A DNA stretch of 17,095 bases from JALRHH01 sp964638875 (GCA_964638875.1 CAZXBL010000021.1:1-17095), one strand, 5' to 3'; positions 6,898 through 13,145 are shown, counted from the stretch's first letter. Program-made: numbers and translations. The notes: generated by a model not told the origin, from the letters alone.

Positions 6898-7758
6898 TTA
6901 GATTGAGATGAAGAGGTCGGTGAGGAGGAGTTTGGTGTTTATGTTTCTGAGTAAGCTCTCTTCGGCATCACATACTAATGACAGCCGGCTGTGCCAGGCC
7001 TTTATGTCTTTTTCAGAATGTTTTTTTGCAGCTGATTCTAGAGCGCTGGTACATATACGTTTACAAGCATACAGAAATTCACTTAGCTGGTCTTTGTCCT
7101 TGGAGATGGCATCAACCTGGCACAGTCGGTCGAAAGTAGTTGCTGTGAAAAGTTTCTTGGCTATTTCTATTTTACTTGCGATTACATGGTCATTCTTGCC
7201 TTCCAAAAGAGCACTCATGAGACCAACTTGTCCGTCGCTCAAGGCATGTGCCCAAACTATATCTTTAGCGGGGAACCGCTTTCCAAAATAATCTATCGCG
7301 TCGTCAAGGCTCACACGGTCAACATGCAACTGCTGCACACGAGACAAGATTGTTTGCTTCAATCCCTGAAGCTTTGAAGCAGTGAGGATAATTACCGTGT
7401 CATCTGGGGGTTCCTCAAGCGCTTTTAGTAGTGCGTTTTGTGCTTCATCAGTCATACGATCGGCATCGGCAATGACTGCGACACGCCTGATCGCATCTTT
7501 GCCGGTAGTTTTTAGCTGCAAAAAGCTTTGAAGTTCACGAATCTGTTCAATACCAATAGACTTACCATCCGGGGTGATATGGGTAAAATACGGCTGTAGC
7601 TCTAACGATCTAGGCCCGAGTAACGCACTTGCCATATTTAGTGCAACCTTTTCCTTGCCTGCTCCTAACTCACCATGAACAAGCACAGCATGGCTACCTG
7701 TATCTGCAAAAGAGCCGAGCGCCTTCTTAGTAATGGGGCGTAGCAACAAATCGTGCAT
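6898..7758 (-). CDS. holB: DNA polymerase III delta'-like clamp-loader subunit (AAA+)
   Basis: A 286-aa AAA+ protein of the clamp-loader delta'/DnaX group, which helps load the sliding clamp on primed DNA. The Walker A motif is GELGAGKE (29-36). The Walker B/DEXX region is VIADADRMTDEAQNALLKAL followed by EEPPDDTVIIL (about 95-125), and the sensor segment is ILSRVQQL (137-144). The SRC motif reads SRV. The four-cysteine zinc module usually found after Walker A in HolB and DnaX is missing: residues 48-66 contain no cysteine. The length is slightly short for HolB (about 300-330 aa). Its ATG overlaps the pseudouridine synthase stop by one base (TAATG), so it belongs to the trpS-led operon. A DnaX-related assignment is possible, but the short C-terminus fits delta' better. 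Confidence 0.82.
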   Translation of the reverse strand: MHDLLLRPITKKALGSFADTGSHAVLVHGELGAGKEKVALNMASALLGPRSLELQPYFTHITPDGKSIGIEQIRELQSFLQLKTTGKDAIRRVAVIADADRMTDEAQNALLKALEEPPDDTVIILTASKLQGLKQTILSRVQQLHVDRVSLDDAIDYFGKRFPAKDIVWAHALSDGQVGLMSALLEGKNDHVIASKIEIAKKLFTATTFDRLCQVDAISKDKDQLSEFLYACKRICTSALESAAKKHSEKDIKAWHSRLSLVCDAEESLLRNINTKLLLTDLFISI

Positions 7759-8669
7759 TAATTTGACCCCATTAAATCGTGAAACTCTGCCGGCAGCTTA
7801 GTCTCAAATATCTTTCGTTCTTTGCTGGGCAAAGTAATTTCTAGTGAAAGCGCGTGCAAATATAGTCGATCTGCTGGCTTTCCGTCATAGAACGTGTCCC
7901 CTACTATTGGATGCCTCTGGTTATGCAAATGCACGCGTAGCTGGTGTGTTCTGCCAGTTAATGGCCGCAGTTCAACAAGGTCGTAGGATTCATTAGAACT
8001 TTTTACTTCGTATTCAGTGACTGCTTCTTTGCCATCCTTCATAACCGCAAAAGTCTTTGGCTTTTTAGGGTTGCGCCCAATCGGCATATCAATAATTGCG
8101 TGCGGGAGCTTGAGGTGTCCAGAAATCACTGCAATATAAACTTTCTTAGTTTTCCGTTGGCTGAATTGTTTTTGCAAATGAGCAAGTGCTGCTGGTGTCT
8201 TTGCACAGATCATAACACCAGATGTAGCGCGGTCCAGACGGTGCACAATGCCAGCTCTGGGGTTATTCGGACTACCCTTTTCGACATCTTGTTCCAGTAT
8301 CCAGTTAGGTGTTTTGCCTTTCCTAACTAAGTGCTCGGCAAGCCACGACGCCACTGTAGCTTCTGGGTTAAACTCACCTTTACTATGCGAGAGAATACCT
8401 ACAGGCTTCTCAATTACCACACAATCATCATCCTCGTACAGTATTGGCAATTCAATGGAAGGAATTGCAGTCATTAATTCATAATTATACTCGGCAACAA
8501 TCTCATCACCGGGTTTCAGTTTGTAACCGGCTTTCTCGACTACCTTGCCATTTACGGACACCTTGCCCTGTTCTATCAGTCGCGCGGAAACACTTCGTGT
8601 CAAATCGGGGTACATAGCAATCAGCCGCATATCCAGCCGCTCCGCTTTAGATATATTCAAATTAGCCAT
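7758..8669 (-). CDS. RluA/RluD-family 23S rRNA pseudouridine synthase
   Basis: A 303-aa enzyme that isomerises uridine to pseudouridine in large-subunit rRNA. An N-terminal S4 RNA-binding domain (about residues 8-62, RLDMRLIAMYPDLTRSVSARL, shown in part, then VSVNGKVVEKAGYKLKPGD) precedes the catalytic domain. The catalytic aspartate is Asp146 in AGIVHRLDRATSG. Further family motifs are IEKPVGILSH and the RPLTGRTHQLRVHL segment. The length and domain order match RluD; the exact target uridines cannot be read. The start overlaps the end of the 133-aa gene by 8 nt and the stop overlaps the holB-like start, so it is translated as part of an operon. Confidence 0.92.
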   Translation of the reverse strand: MANLNISKAERLDMRLIAMYPDLTRSVSARLIEQGKVSVNGKVVEKAGYKLKPGDEIVAEYNYELMTAIPSIELPILYEDDDCVVIEKPVGILSHSKGEFNPEATVASWLAEHLVRKGKTPNWILEQDVEKGSPNNPRAGIVHRLDRATSGVMICAKTPAALAHLQKQFSQRKTKKVYIAVISGHLKLPHAIIDMPIGRNPKKPKTFAVMKDGKEAVTEYEVKSSNESYDLVELRPLTGRTHQLRVHLHNQRHPIVGDTFYDGKPADRLYLHALSLEITLPSKERKIFETKLPAEFHDLMGSN

Positions 8670-9063
8670 GTATTTCCCTCACTTCGTACAGTGCATCTTT
8701 TGGGCTAGTAAGAAATCGATAGCAATCACTGTGTTCTTGATAGTCATAGACATTCTTGATCATTTCGCACTTATCAGCTTGGTAGAGCACTACTATATCC
8801 GGGATAACCCTCGCTCCACGATCACCAAAAGTCCTCTCTGGAAATTTACTTACTTGCTCATTAATATAATCTTCTAGCTTCTGAGAGTTAGTTTCAGTGC
8901 CAAAAAAATCAAGGTTGTGTTTGCCATAAAAGTCATCAAACATTTGTTTGCGATTTTTGTCATACCGATCCGTACCAGTACCCCAGATCAGCGAAACCAG
9001 GGCATCCCTACTCATCTTATGATCGGTTGAGCTGAGCAGCCTTACTATAAGTTTATCTGGCAC
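8662..9063 (-). CDS. Hypothetical protein, 133 aa
   Basis: I do not recognise this family. The protein is soluble and mixed alpha/beta, with no signal peptide or membrane segment. It has a compact acid-and-aromatic middle (RKQMFDDFYGKHNLDFFGTE), a strand VIPDIVVLYQ, and two cysteines (in KCEM and DCYR). It starts with GTG at 9063, three bases after the trpS stop, and its end overlaps the start of the pseudouridine synthase by 8 nt. This tight packing supports real expression as part of the trpS operon. A second in-frame ATG at about codon 17 is possible but would open a larger gap. Given the neighbours, a role linked to translation is possible but unproven. Confidence 0.75.
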   Translation of the reverse strand: MPDKLIVRLLSSTDHKMSRDALVSLIWGTGTDRYDKNRKQMFDDFYGKHNLDFFGTETNSQKLEDYINEQVSKFPERTFGDRGARVIPDIVVLYQADKCEMIKNVYDYQEHSDCYRFLTSPKDALYEVREIHG

Positions 9064-9066
9064 AGC

Positions 9067-10167
9067 TTACCTTAATCCGACTGCCTTTTGGACTTTTAGG
9101 AGGGTTTTGTTAGCTTGTTCGTTCATGAGTTTTTCACTCTGTTCTAGCTTCTTGAGCAGTTTTGCGTCATCAACAGCAGCCAGTTTTGTCTGGAAATCAG
9201 TCAAGAAGGATGTCACTTCGTCCGCGATAAAGCCTTTCAAATTACCGTATTCGTTGGTGCCTAAGTAGACTTTCCACTTCTCGGAACCGCCAGAAACAAA
9301 CTGGTAAATATCCACTAGGTTAGCAATCCCAGGTTGTTTTGCAGGGTCGTAACTTACTTTGCCCAAGTCGTCAGTCACGGCACTCATAATCTTTTTACGA
9401 GCAGTGACTGGATGATCCGTCAAGAAAATAACACCTTTACCGGTTTCGTCACTCTTGCTCATCTTTTTAGATGGATCTTGCAAATCTTTAACACGCAGTC
9501 CCTGATCCTTACCAAAGAATTCATGCTGCTCTTTGACAGCCTTGGGCACTGTGAAAATGTCACCAAACCGGTTATTCATTCGTTCAGCTATATCACGAGT
9601 AAACTCTAAATGTTGGGTTTGATCATCCCCAACTGGCACAAACACAGCGTCATATAGCAGAATGTCAGCTGCCATCAAGATTGGGTAGTTAAACAAGCCT
9701 ACGGAAACCCGGTCTTGTTTTTGTAGATAGGTTGATATTTCTTCAAGCTTTGCGGGCGTCTCTTCAAAAGAGTCTACGTTCTGGATGGGCTGAATCTCTC
9801 GAAGCTCAGCTTTGTCCTTGAATTGAGTCATGCGTCGCATTTCACCAAAACCAGTGAAGCAATCAAGGACCCAGGTTAGCTCGCTATGTGCCGGAATGTA
9901 ACTCTGGCGGTAAATATGTACGTTTTCGTCATCAATTGGTAAGCCTGCCGCTGCATAAACACGGAGGTTATTTAAAATTGCCCCTTGAAGCTTACGATGA
10001 TCAATTGGAGTGGTAAAGCTGTGTAGGTCGGGGACAAACAGGTTAACCTGGTATTCACCAGCTTTTTGCTTAGCCATATCAACCATGGGCAACAATGCGC
10101 CCAAATAGTTACCTATATGAAGGTCATTGTTCGCCCGTAGCCCCGTTAGTATTACCGGTTTACTCAT
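9067..10167 (-). CDS. trpS: Tryptophanyl-tRNA synthetase
   Basis: A class I aminoacyl-tRNA synthetase (366 aa) that charges tRNA-Trp with tryptophan using ATP. The HIGH-type motif is HIGN (17-20) in DLHIGNYLGAL. The KMSKS loop is intact at 235-239 (PSKKMSKSDE). RRMTQFKDK and VPVGDDQTQHLEFTRDIAERMN are typical TrpRS segments. At 366 aa it is about 30 residues longer than common bacterial TrpRS (about 330), and the extra residues fall at about 120-151, between MTQFKDK and the LFNYPILMAADILLY helix. A TATAAT box (10175-10180) ends 7 nt before the ATG with no Shine-Dalgarno site, suggesting a leaderless transcript. It heads a run with the 133-aa gene, the pseudouridine synthase and holB. Confidence 0.95.
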   Translation of the reverse strand: MSKPVILTGLRANNDLHIGNYLGALLPMVDMAKQKAGEYQVNLFVPDLHSFTTPIDHRKLQGAILNNLRVYAAAGLPIDDENVHIYRQSYIPAHSELTWVLDCFTGFGEMRRMTQFKDKAELREIQPIQNVDSFEETPAKLEEISTYLQKQDRVSVGLFNYPILMAADILLYDAVFVPVGDDQTQHLEFTRDIAERMNNRFGDIFTVPKAVKEQHEFFGKDQGLRVKDLQDPSKKMSKSDETGKGVIFLTDHPVTARKKIMSAVTDDLGKVSYDPAKQPGIANLVDIYQFVSGGSEKWKVYLGTNEYGNLKGFIADEVTSFLTDFQTKLAAVDDAKLLKKLEQSEKLMNEQANKTLLKVQKAVGLR

Positions 10168-10174
10168 TGATAAA

Positions 10175-10180
10175 ATTATA
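10175..10180 (-). promoter_or_regulatory. -10 box of trpS (probable leaderless start)
   Basis: TATAAT on the minus strand ends 7 nt before the trpS ATG at 10167, so transcription should begin at about the A of the ATG. The -35 region is poor. The box overlaps the TAA stop codon of the upstream 52-aa gene. Confidence 0.6.
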
Positions 10181-10334
10181 CCTCACTTTCTGGTGTTTCT
10201 GCGGTTGAATCAACAATTAACTTTATTATGCCCCGATCTATGTAGTCTTGGGCTACTTCTTCCGTAGTGCGTGGTTCGCACGGACTAATTTCAATTCCAT
10301 GCGTTTGCAGTAATTTTCCTGGTGAAATTTTCAT
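10176..10334 (-). CDS. Hypothetical small protein, 52 aa
   Basis: This small protein belongs to no family I recognise. The ATG at 10334 is chosen because a strong Shine-Dalgarno AAGGAG (plus-strand 10342-10347) lies 7 nt upstream; a longer frame using TTG at 10373 would run across the leader hairpin. The protein has one cysteine (ISPCEPRTTEE), a short amphipathic helix (VAQDYIDRGIIKLIVD) and an acidic C-terminus (STAETPESEV). It lies between a strong terminator and trpS, and its stop codon forms part of the trpS -10 box. The clear ribosome site makes expression likely; the function is unknown. It may belong with the neighbouring small-peptide genes. Confidence 0.65.
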   Translation of the reverse strand: MKISPGKLLQTHGIEISPCEPRTTEEVAQDYIDRGIIKLIVDSTAETPESEV

Positions 10335-10362
10335 ATTCTTCTCCTTATAGTGTAGGAACGGA

Positions 10363-10390
10363 ACAAGTAACAAGCTTGCTAGTTACTTGT
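10363..10390 (-). promoter_or_regulatory. Leader hairpin of the 52-aa gene
   Basis: ACAAGTAAC (10363-10371) is a perfect 9-bp inverted match to GTTACTTGT (10382-10390) around a 10-nt loop. On the minus strand it lies in the leader of the 52-aa gene, about 15 nt before its Shine-Dalgarno site. No U-tract follows, so it is more likely an RNA-stability or regulatory element than a terminator. Confidence 0.5.
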
Positions 10391-10425
10391 GAGTACCGCC
10401 CACTTCTTTATTTATAAAAAATTTA

Positions 10426-10451
10426 AAAACCCGCCTGATGTGGCGGGTTTT
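10426..10451 (-). terminator. Strong terminator of the small-peptide operon
   Basis: AAAACCCGCC (10426-10435) pairs with GGCGGGTTTT (10442-10451) around TGATGT, a 10-bp stem with a GC core. On the minus strand it is followed by a T/A-rich stretch, TTTTTAAATTTTTTATAAA. It closes the 26-aa peptide gene, whose stop is about 18 nt upstream. It could also work on the plus strand (GGGTTTTG). Confidence 0.85.
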
Positions 10452-10469
10452 GATAGTTGATGCTTGGTT

Positions 10470-10550
10470 TTATAAAAACATACAGAACAGACCGCCACGG
10501 AAAGTGTCGGTAAACCAATAGTTTATACGGATATGCTGCTTTATCTTCAT
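10470..10550 (-). CDS. 26-aa peptide ORF with RGGLFC motif
   Basis: A very short ORF with unusually good translation signals. A GGAGG Shine-Dalgarno site lies 7 nt before the ATG, and the ATG overlaps the TGA of the 73-aa gene by four bases (ATGA), implying coupled translation. The peptide begins MKIKQHIRIN, basic, and ends in an aromatic, hydrophobic tail, YWFTDTFRGGLFCMFL, with one cysteine. A terminator follows directly. The DNA coding for RGGLFC is repeated 360 bases upstream in another peptide ORF. It is not a family I recognise. It could be a signalling or toxic peptide, a modified-peptide precursor, or a leader peptide; no modification or export gene is adjacent. Confidence 0.5.
   Translation of the reverse strand: MKIKQHIRINYWFTDTFRGGLFCMFL
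10479..10503 (-). repeat. Copy B of a 25-nt repeat in the small-peptide locus
   Basis: On the minus strand the repeat core is CCGTGGCGGTCTGTTCTGT followed by ATGTTT. It matches copy A at 10846-10870 in 22 of 25 positions. It codes for the RGGLFC part of the 26-aa peptide. Confidence 0.7.
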
Positions 10551-10768
10551 GCTACAGCCTCCATGAATGTCATTAGTCGCCCAGCCTTGATGCTCTGGTC
10601 TATGTGTTTTCGTTCTTGCTCGGCCGAACCTAGGGTTAGGAGACCGTATGTTATTGCTCTTAGTAAATTCTCTGGTGCTAAGGGTCTGAGAGGTATATCC
10701 TCTCGTAATAGCAACTGTGCCGCCTCGCCCTCAAGCGTTTCTGTTGTAGATGTCATTTTCTTTCTCAT
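10547..10768 (-). CDS. Hypothetical small protein, 73 aa, upstream partner of the 26-aa peptide
   Basis: A 73-aa soluble protein of unknown family, rich in Glu and Leu. It begins MRKKMTSTTETLEGEAAQLL and contains DIPLRPLAPENLLRAITYGL, likely two or three helices; it has no cysteine. A second in-frame ATG lies at codon 5 (10756). A weak purine-rich site (AAGAAG) precedes the first ATG, which stands 12 nt after a 15-bp hairpin. The last codons, ATGGAGGCTGTAGCATGA, contain the Shine-Dalgarno site and start codon of the 26-aa peptide ORF, so the pair is physically tied. An antisense ORF covering the same bases (10533-10781, plus) has low-complexity content and no start signal. The coupling is the main evidence that this gene is real. 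Confidence 0.55.
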   Translation of the reverse strand: MRKKMTSTTETLEGEAAQLLLREDIPLRPLAPENLLRAITYGLLTLGSAEQERKHIDQSIKAGRLMTFMEAVA

Positions 10769-10780
10769 TACTTCTTATTA

Positions 10781-10822
10781 ATTGAAAAGACCGCTCCTGT
10801 TCCTGGTAGCGGTCTTTTCAAT
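10781..10822. terminator. 15-bp hairpin between the first peptide ORF and the 73-aa gene
   Basis: ATTGAAAAGACCGCT (10781-10795) is perfectly complementary to AGCGGTCTTTTCAAT (10808-10822), with a 12-nt loop. The core GACCGCT/AGCGGTC flanked by A and T runs is shaped like a bidirectional intrinsic terminator. On the minus strand it sits after the peptide stop (10839) and just before the 73-aa start, so it may end or attenuate transcription into the 73-aa/26-aa pair. Confidence 0.7.
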
Positions 10823-10838
10823 GAATTCGATGTATATA

Positions 10839-10937
10839 TTATTTCAAACGCACAGAACAAACCGCCACGGTAACTGGCTTACCGTAGAACCAACGCATTT
10901 GGCAAATAATATTCTGTGCGATTTGTTGCATACTCAT
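10839..10937 (-). CDS. 30- to 32-aa peptide ORF, related to the 26-aa peptide
   Basis: A short ORF with two possible starts. The ATG at 10937 has GGGGAG 7 nt upstream. The ATG at 10931 stands 7 nt after the -10 box of a TTGACA-17-TAATCT promoter and would be leaderless. The peptide contains QMRWFYGKPVTVAVCS and ends in RLK. The 25-nt repeat shared with the 26-aa peptide lies here but is read in a different frame (TVAVCSV instead of RGGLFC); the RGGLFC frame is present but closed upstream by a TAA. The hairpin at 10781-10822 follows. It could be a leader peptide, a decayed copy, or a frameshifted relative of the 26-aa peptide. No homolog is recognised. Confidence 0.4.
   Translation of the reverse strand: MSMQQIAQNIICQMRWFYGKPVTVAVCSVRLK
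10846..10870 (-). repeat. Copy A of the 25-nt repeat in the small-peptide locus
   Basis: On the minus strand: CCGTGGCGGTTTGTTCTGT followed by GCGTTT. It differs from copy B (10479-10503) at three positions. In the RGGLFC frame one of these is a silent Leu change (TTG/CTG) and the other two change Ala to Met. Confidence 0.7.
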
Positions 10938-10938
10938 G

Positions 10939-10967
10939 AGATTACTCCCCAGATATAGCGTTGTCAA
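10939..10967 (-). promoter_or_regulatory. Promoter of the first peptide ORF
   Basis: On the minus strand, TTGACA (10962-10967) and TAATCT (10939-10944) are separated by exactly 17 nt. The ATG at 10931 follows 7 nt after the -10 box. The -35 hexamer is perfect consensus. It faces away from the promoter at 10984-11012, giving a divergent pair. Confidence 0.6.
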
Positions 10968-10983
10968 GCGTTCATTAAGGTCA

Positions 10984-11012
10984 TTGACTATTGTTCGATG
11001 TCGTTTTATAAT
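10984..11012 (+). promoter_or_regulatory. Consensus promoter of the membrane protein gene
   Basis: TTGACT (10984-10989), a 17-nt spacer and TATAAT (11007-11012) form a near-perfect housekeeping promoter. The ATG at 11021 is 8 nt beyond the -10 box with no Shine-Dalgarno site, so the mRNA should be leaderless or nearly so. Confidence 0.8.
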
Positions 11013-11020
11013 ATTGAGCT

Positions 11021-12147
11021 ATGACCGATCGTGAAGATGAAGCAAGTTCGAATCTCGATGCATTTCTAAGAACAAGTGCAGAAACTGCGTTAGAAAACGC
11101 TGAACAAGTTCGCGAGTTGTTTGNNNNNNNNNNCATGGCGAATACGACGGCACTCCCGGTGTTGACCAAACTTTAACGATTAGAAATGCTGCAACAATCA
11201 AGGTATACGGCATACCATTTAGTGTCAACATTAGTCGGAAAGACGGTAAAAATCCCTACTTTGACGAATCTGACCAATACATTGGTTTTGATTTTCATTC
11301 TAGCCTCGTACAACCTGATCACTTAGAGGACGTTATGACGATGGCACCGTTTGGAATGCTCCGTGTCATAGTGGATACTGATGGGAACGTAAAGACCGTT
11401 GAAGATACACGTAACAACGCTCCTCAAGATATATCAGATATCCGGAAGATATTAGATCAGTTTCACGCAAAATGCGCTTCAGAAAAAGAAATAGAAGAAC
11501 AAAAGCAACGATCCAAAGAAGCGGAAGAGAGCAGCAAACGGTACTACAAGTGGGAGAGACGGCAGAAAATAAAAAAAGCAGGCCTGGCGGTTGGCGGAGT
11601 CGCTGTTGTCGTCAGCCTAGGCTGGGGCGCTACGAAAGTGCCGTGGGGCGAAGTGTTTGAGGGTCCCGTAGGCAGTTTTGATGAACATGGCTATTCTCTG
11701 CCAGAAGATCAAGGCGATGCCGTCCCTTACGGCGAAACAGCTCATCCAGGATTTTCTGAAGACCTGCTCGGCTCACACAAGCTAGGTTATGACGAAATGC
11801 CCGAGATTGGTGACGTTAACTCTGAGTACTCTGGCCCAGAGGATACAACTTTCGCATTAGACGATGGTCTTCGGCAAATTATCATCACGACAAGTAATGA
11901 TAATCACTGGGGAACAAAGGACGAGGGCAAACCAAACTGCGAAACCCAGAAACTTGAAGAACCGCTCGGTCTTGATTCCGTTGTCTATGCATGGACCGAC
12001 TTTTCAGAAGAGGACGGTACGTCGCGCGCAGATGAGCTAGATGTCAGTTACGGCAAGTCGGGTGTAAAGGTCTGCTGGGACGGCAAAGAGCACAACGATG
12101 ATGACGATCCACGCGTAGTTTTGCAGCTCCAAGAATCCGCAGAGTAG
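11021..12147 (+). CDS. Single-pass membrane protein of unknown function, interrupted by assembly gap
   Basis: One gene appears to span the ten Ns at 11124-11133. The N-terminal part starts at ATG 11021 (MTDREDEASSNLDAFLRTSA) right after a strong promoter. The part after the gap is open from CAT at 11134 through an internal ATG at 11335 to the stop at 12145. The two parts are in different frames as written, which is expected if the ten Ns are a placeholder. After the gap come a putative beta-rich domain (HGEYDGTPGVDQTLTIRNAA), a charged, probably coiled segment (SEKEIEEQKQRSKEAEESS), a basic RRQKIKK stop, and one transmembrane helix at about 11578-11631 (AGLAVGGVAVVVSLGWGA). The acidic C-terminal domain of about 170 aa should lie outside the cell and has two cysteines (PNCETQ, VKVCWDG) that could form a disulfide. 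No family is recognised. Confidence 0.7.
11124..11133. other. Assembly gap (10 N)
   Basis: Ten undetermined bases inside the membrane protein gene. The flanking reading frames do not join at a length of ten, so the true gap length must differ from ten modulo three, or the gene is broken. Confidence 0.95.
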
Positions 12148-12148
12148 T

Positions 12149-13111
12149 TTAGTCCACTTTGACGAGTTTACAGACGAAGAAAGCTTCTACTTCGGGGCTG
12201 GGTATTAAACGGGTAGCAAACCGTAATCTTTCATCAAATTTTTTGCCGTTCCATTCGTGGACAGCAGAAACTTTGTTCTTTAGATCAGTCTTAAATAGTT
12301 GGACTTCAGCATCGCCGTTGTGGCGTAGTAAATAGTCGACCACGGCTTCGTTTTCTTCAGGTGCCATCGTGCAGGTACTGTAGACCAACGTACCTCCCGG
12401 CTTCAGTAGGTGCCAAGCCTGCACTAATATTCGCTTCTGCAACTGTTGTAAACGCTTGATATGCGCCACAGACCACGTCTCAAAATCTTTGTCCTTATCG
12501 AGGGTCATCATGCCTTCGCCGCTACAGGGTGCATCCAGTAGTATTTTGTCGTACTGTGCGCTCTCTAGCTTCTTGGTGAGCTGGGTTGCGTCAAATAACG
12601 TATACTCTACGTTTTCCACACCTAAACGAGCCAGATTTGACCTCAATTTGCCAAGTCTTGCGCGTGAGTTATCATTTGCCGTGATGGGTACTTGATTGTT
12701 GCCAATAGCGGCAATATGACTCGTTTTACCGCCAGGGGCAGCACAAATATCCAAAACTGAGTCGTTTTCCTGAATATCTAGAGCTAAGACAGGCAACCAG
12801 CTGGCTGCATTCTGAATATAAATTGATCCGTCAGATGCCATATCACTAGTTTTTACCTCTTGAAGCCCTCTCTCAATAGTGTAACCGTATGTACACCACG
12901 AAACAGGTGCTCCAGCCCATCCTAAGTCACGTAGACGCGCCACAGTGGCATCTGGGTCACCAACCAGCGGGTTTACTCGCAAACTCTGCTGCCGCCCAAC
13001 AGATAGTAAATGCCGGGCTGTCTCCTCTGAAACCCCCAACCAAGCAGCAGTCCTCTCCACCCACTGCTGCCTCTTTTTCTCTAATTTGCTTTCCGCCGAT
13101 TTCTTTCCCAT
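12149..13111 (-). CDS. RsmB/NSUN-family rRNA (cytosine-5) methyltransferase
   Basis: A SAM-dependent RNA m5C methyltransferase of about 320 aa. The SAM-binding motif I is VLDICAAPGGKTSHIA (about 120-135). Motif IV is LLDAPCSGEG with Cys196, and motif VI is VYSTCTMAPEENEAV with the nucleophilic Cys247. These two cysteines are the family's catalytic pair. The N-terminus (HLLSVGRQQSLRVNPL) is a short RNA-binding segment; the NusB-like domain of E. coli RsmB is missing, as in shorter RsmF/NSUN-type members, so the exact target cytosine is uncertain. I prefer the ATG at 13111: a TATAGT box (13123-13128) ends 11 nt before it but only 2 nt before the alternative ATG at 13120. The stop lies one base from the stop of the convergent membrane protein gene. 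Confidence 0.92.
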   Translation of the reverse strand: MGKKSAESKLEKKRQQWVERTAAWLGVSEETARHLLSVGRQQSLRVNPLVGDPDATVARLRDLGWAGAPVSWCTYGYTIERGLQEVKTSDMASDGSIYIQNAASWLPVLALDIQENDSVLDICAAPGGKTSHIAAIGNNQVPITANDNSRARLGKLRSNLARLGVENVEYTLFDATQLTKKLESAQYDKILLDAPCSGEGMMTLDKDKDFETWSVAHIKRLQQLQKRILVQAWHLLKPGGTLVYSTCTMAPEENEAVVDYLLRHNGDAEVQLFKTDLKNKVSAVHEWNGKKFDERLRFATRLIPSPEVEAFFVCKLVKVD

Positions 13112-13145
13112 GTGTTGCATTAACTATACCAAAACTAGGAATTAC

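Noticed and set aside
10168..10430. T-box or tryptophan-attenuator leader upstream of trpS
   Set aside because: The region encodes a small gene with its own Shine-Dalgarno site, trpS has a -10 box 7 nt before its ATG, and no T-box sequence or tandem Trp codons are visible.
10533..10781. Plus-strand ORF of 82 aa opposite the 73-aa gene
   Set aside because: It has no ribosome site and unnatural Ser/Arg-rich composition, while the minus-strand ORF has coupling to a downstream peptide and sits in a unit with a terminator.
11335..12147. Separate gene starting at ATG 11335
   Set aside because: The frame is open for 67 more codons upstream to the N-gap and a strong promoter with ATG lies beyond it, so 11335 is most likely internal.
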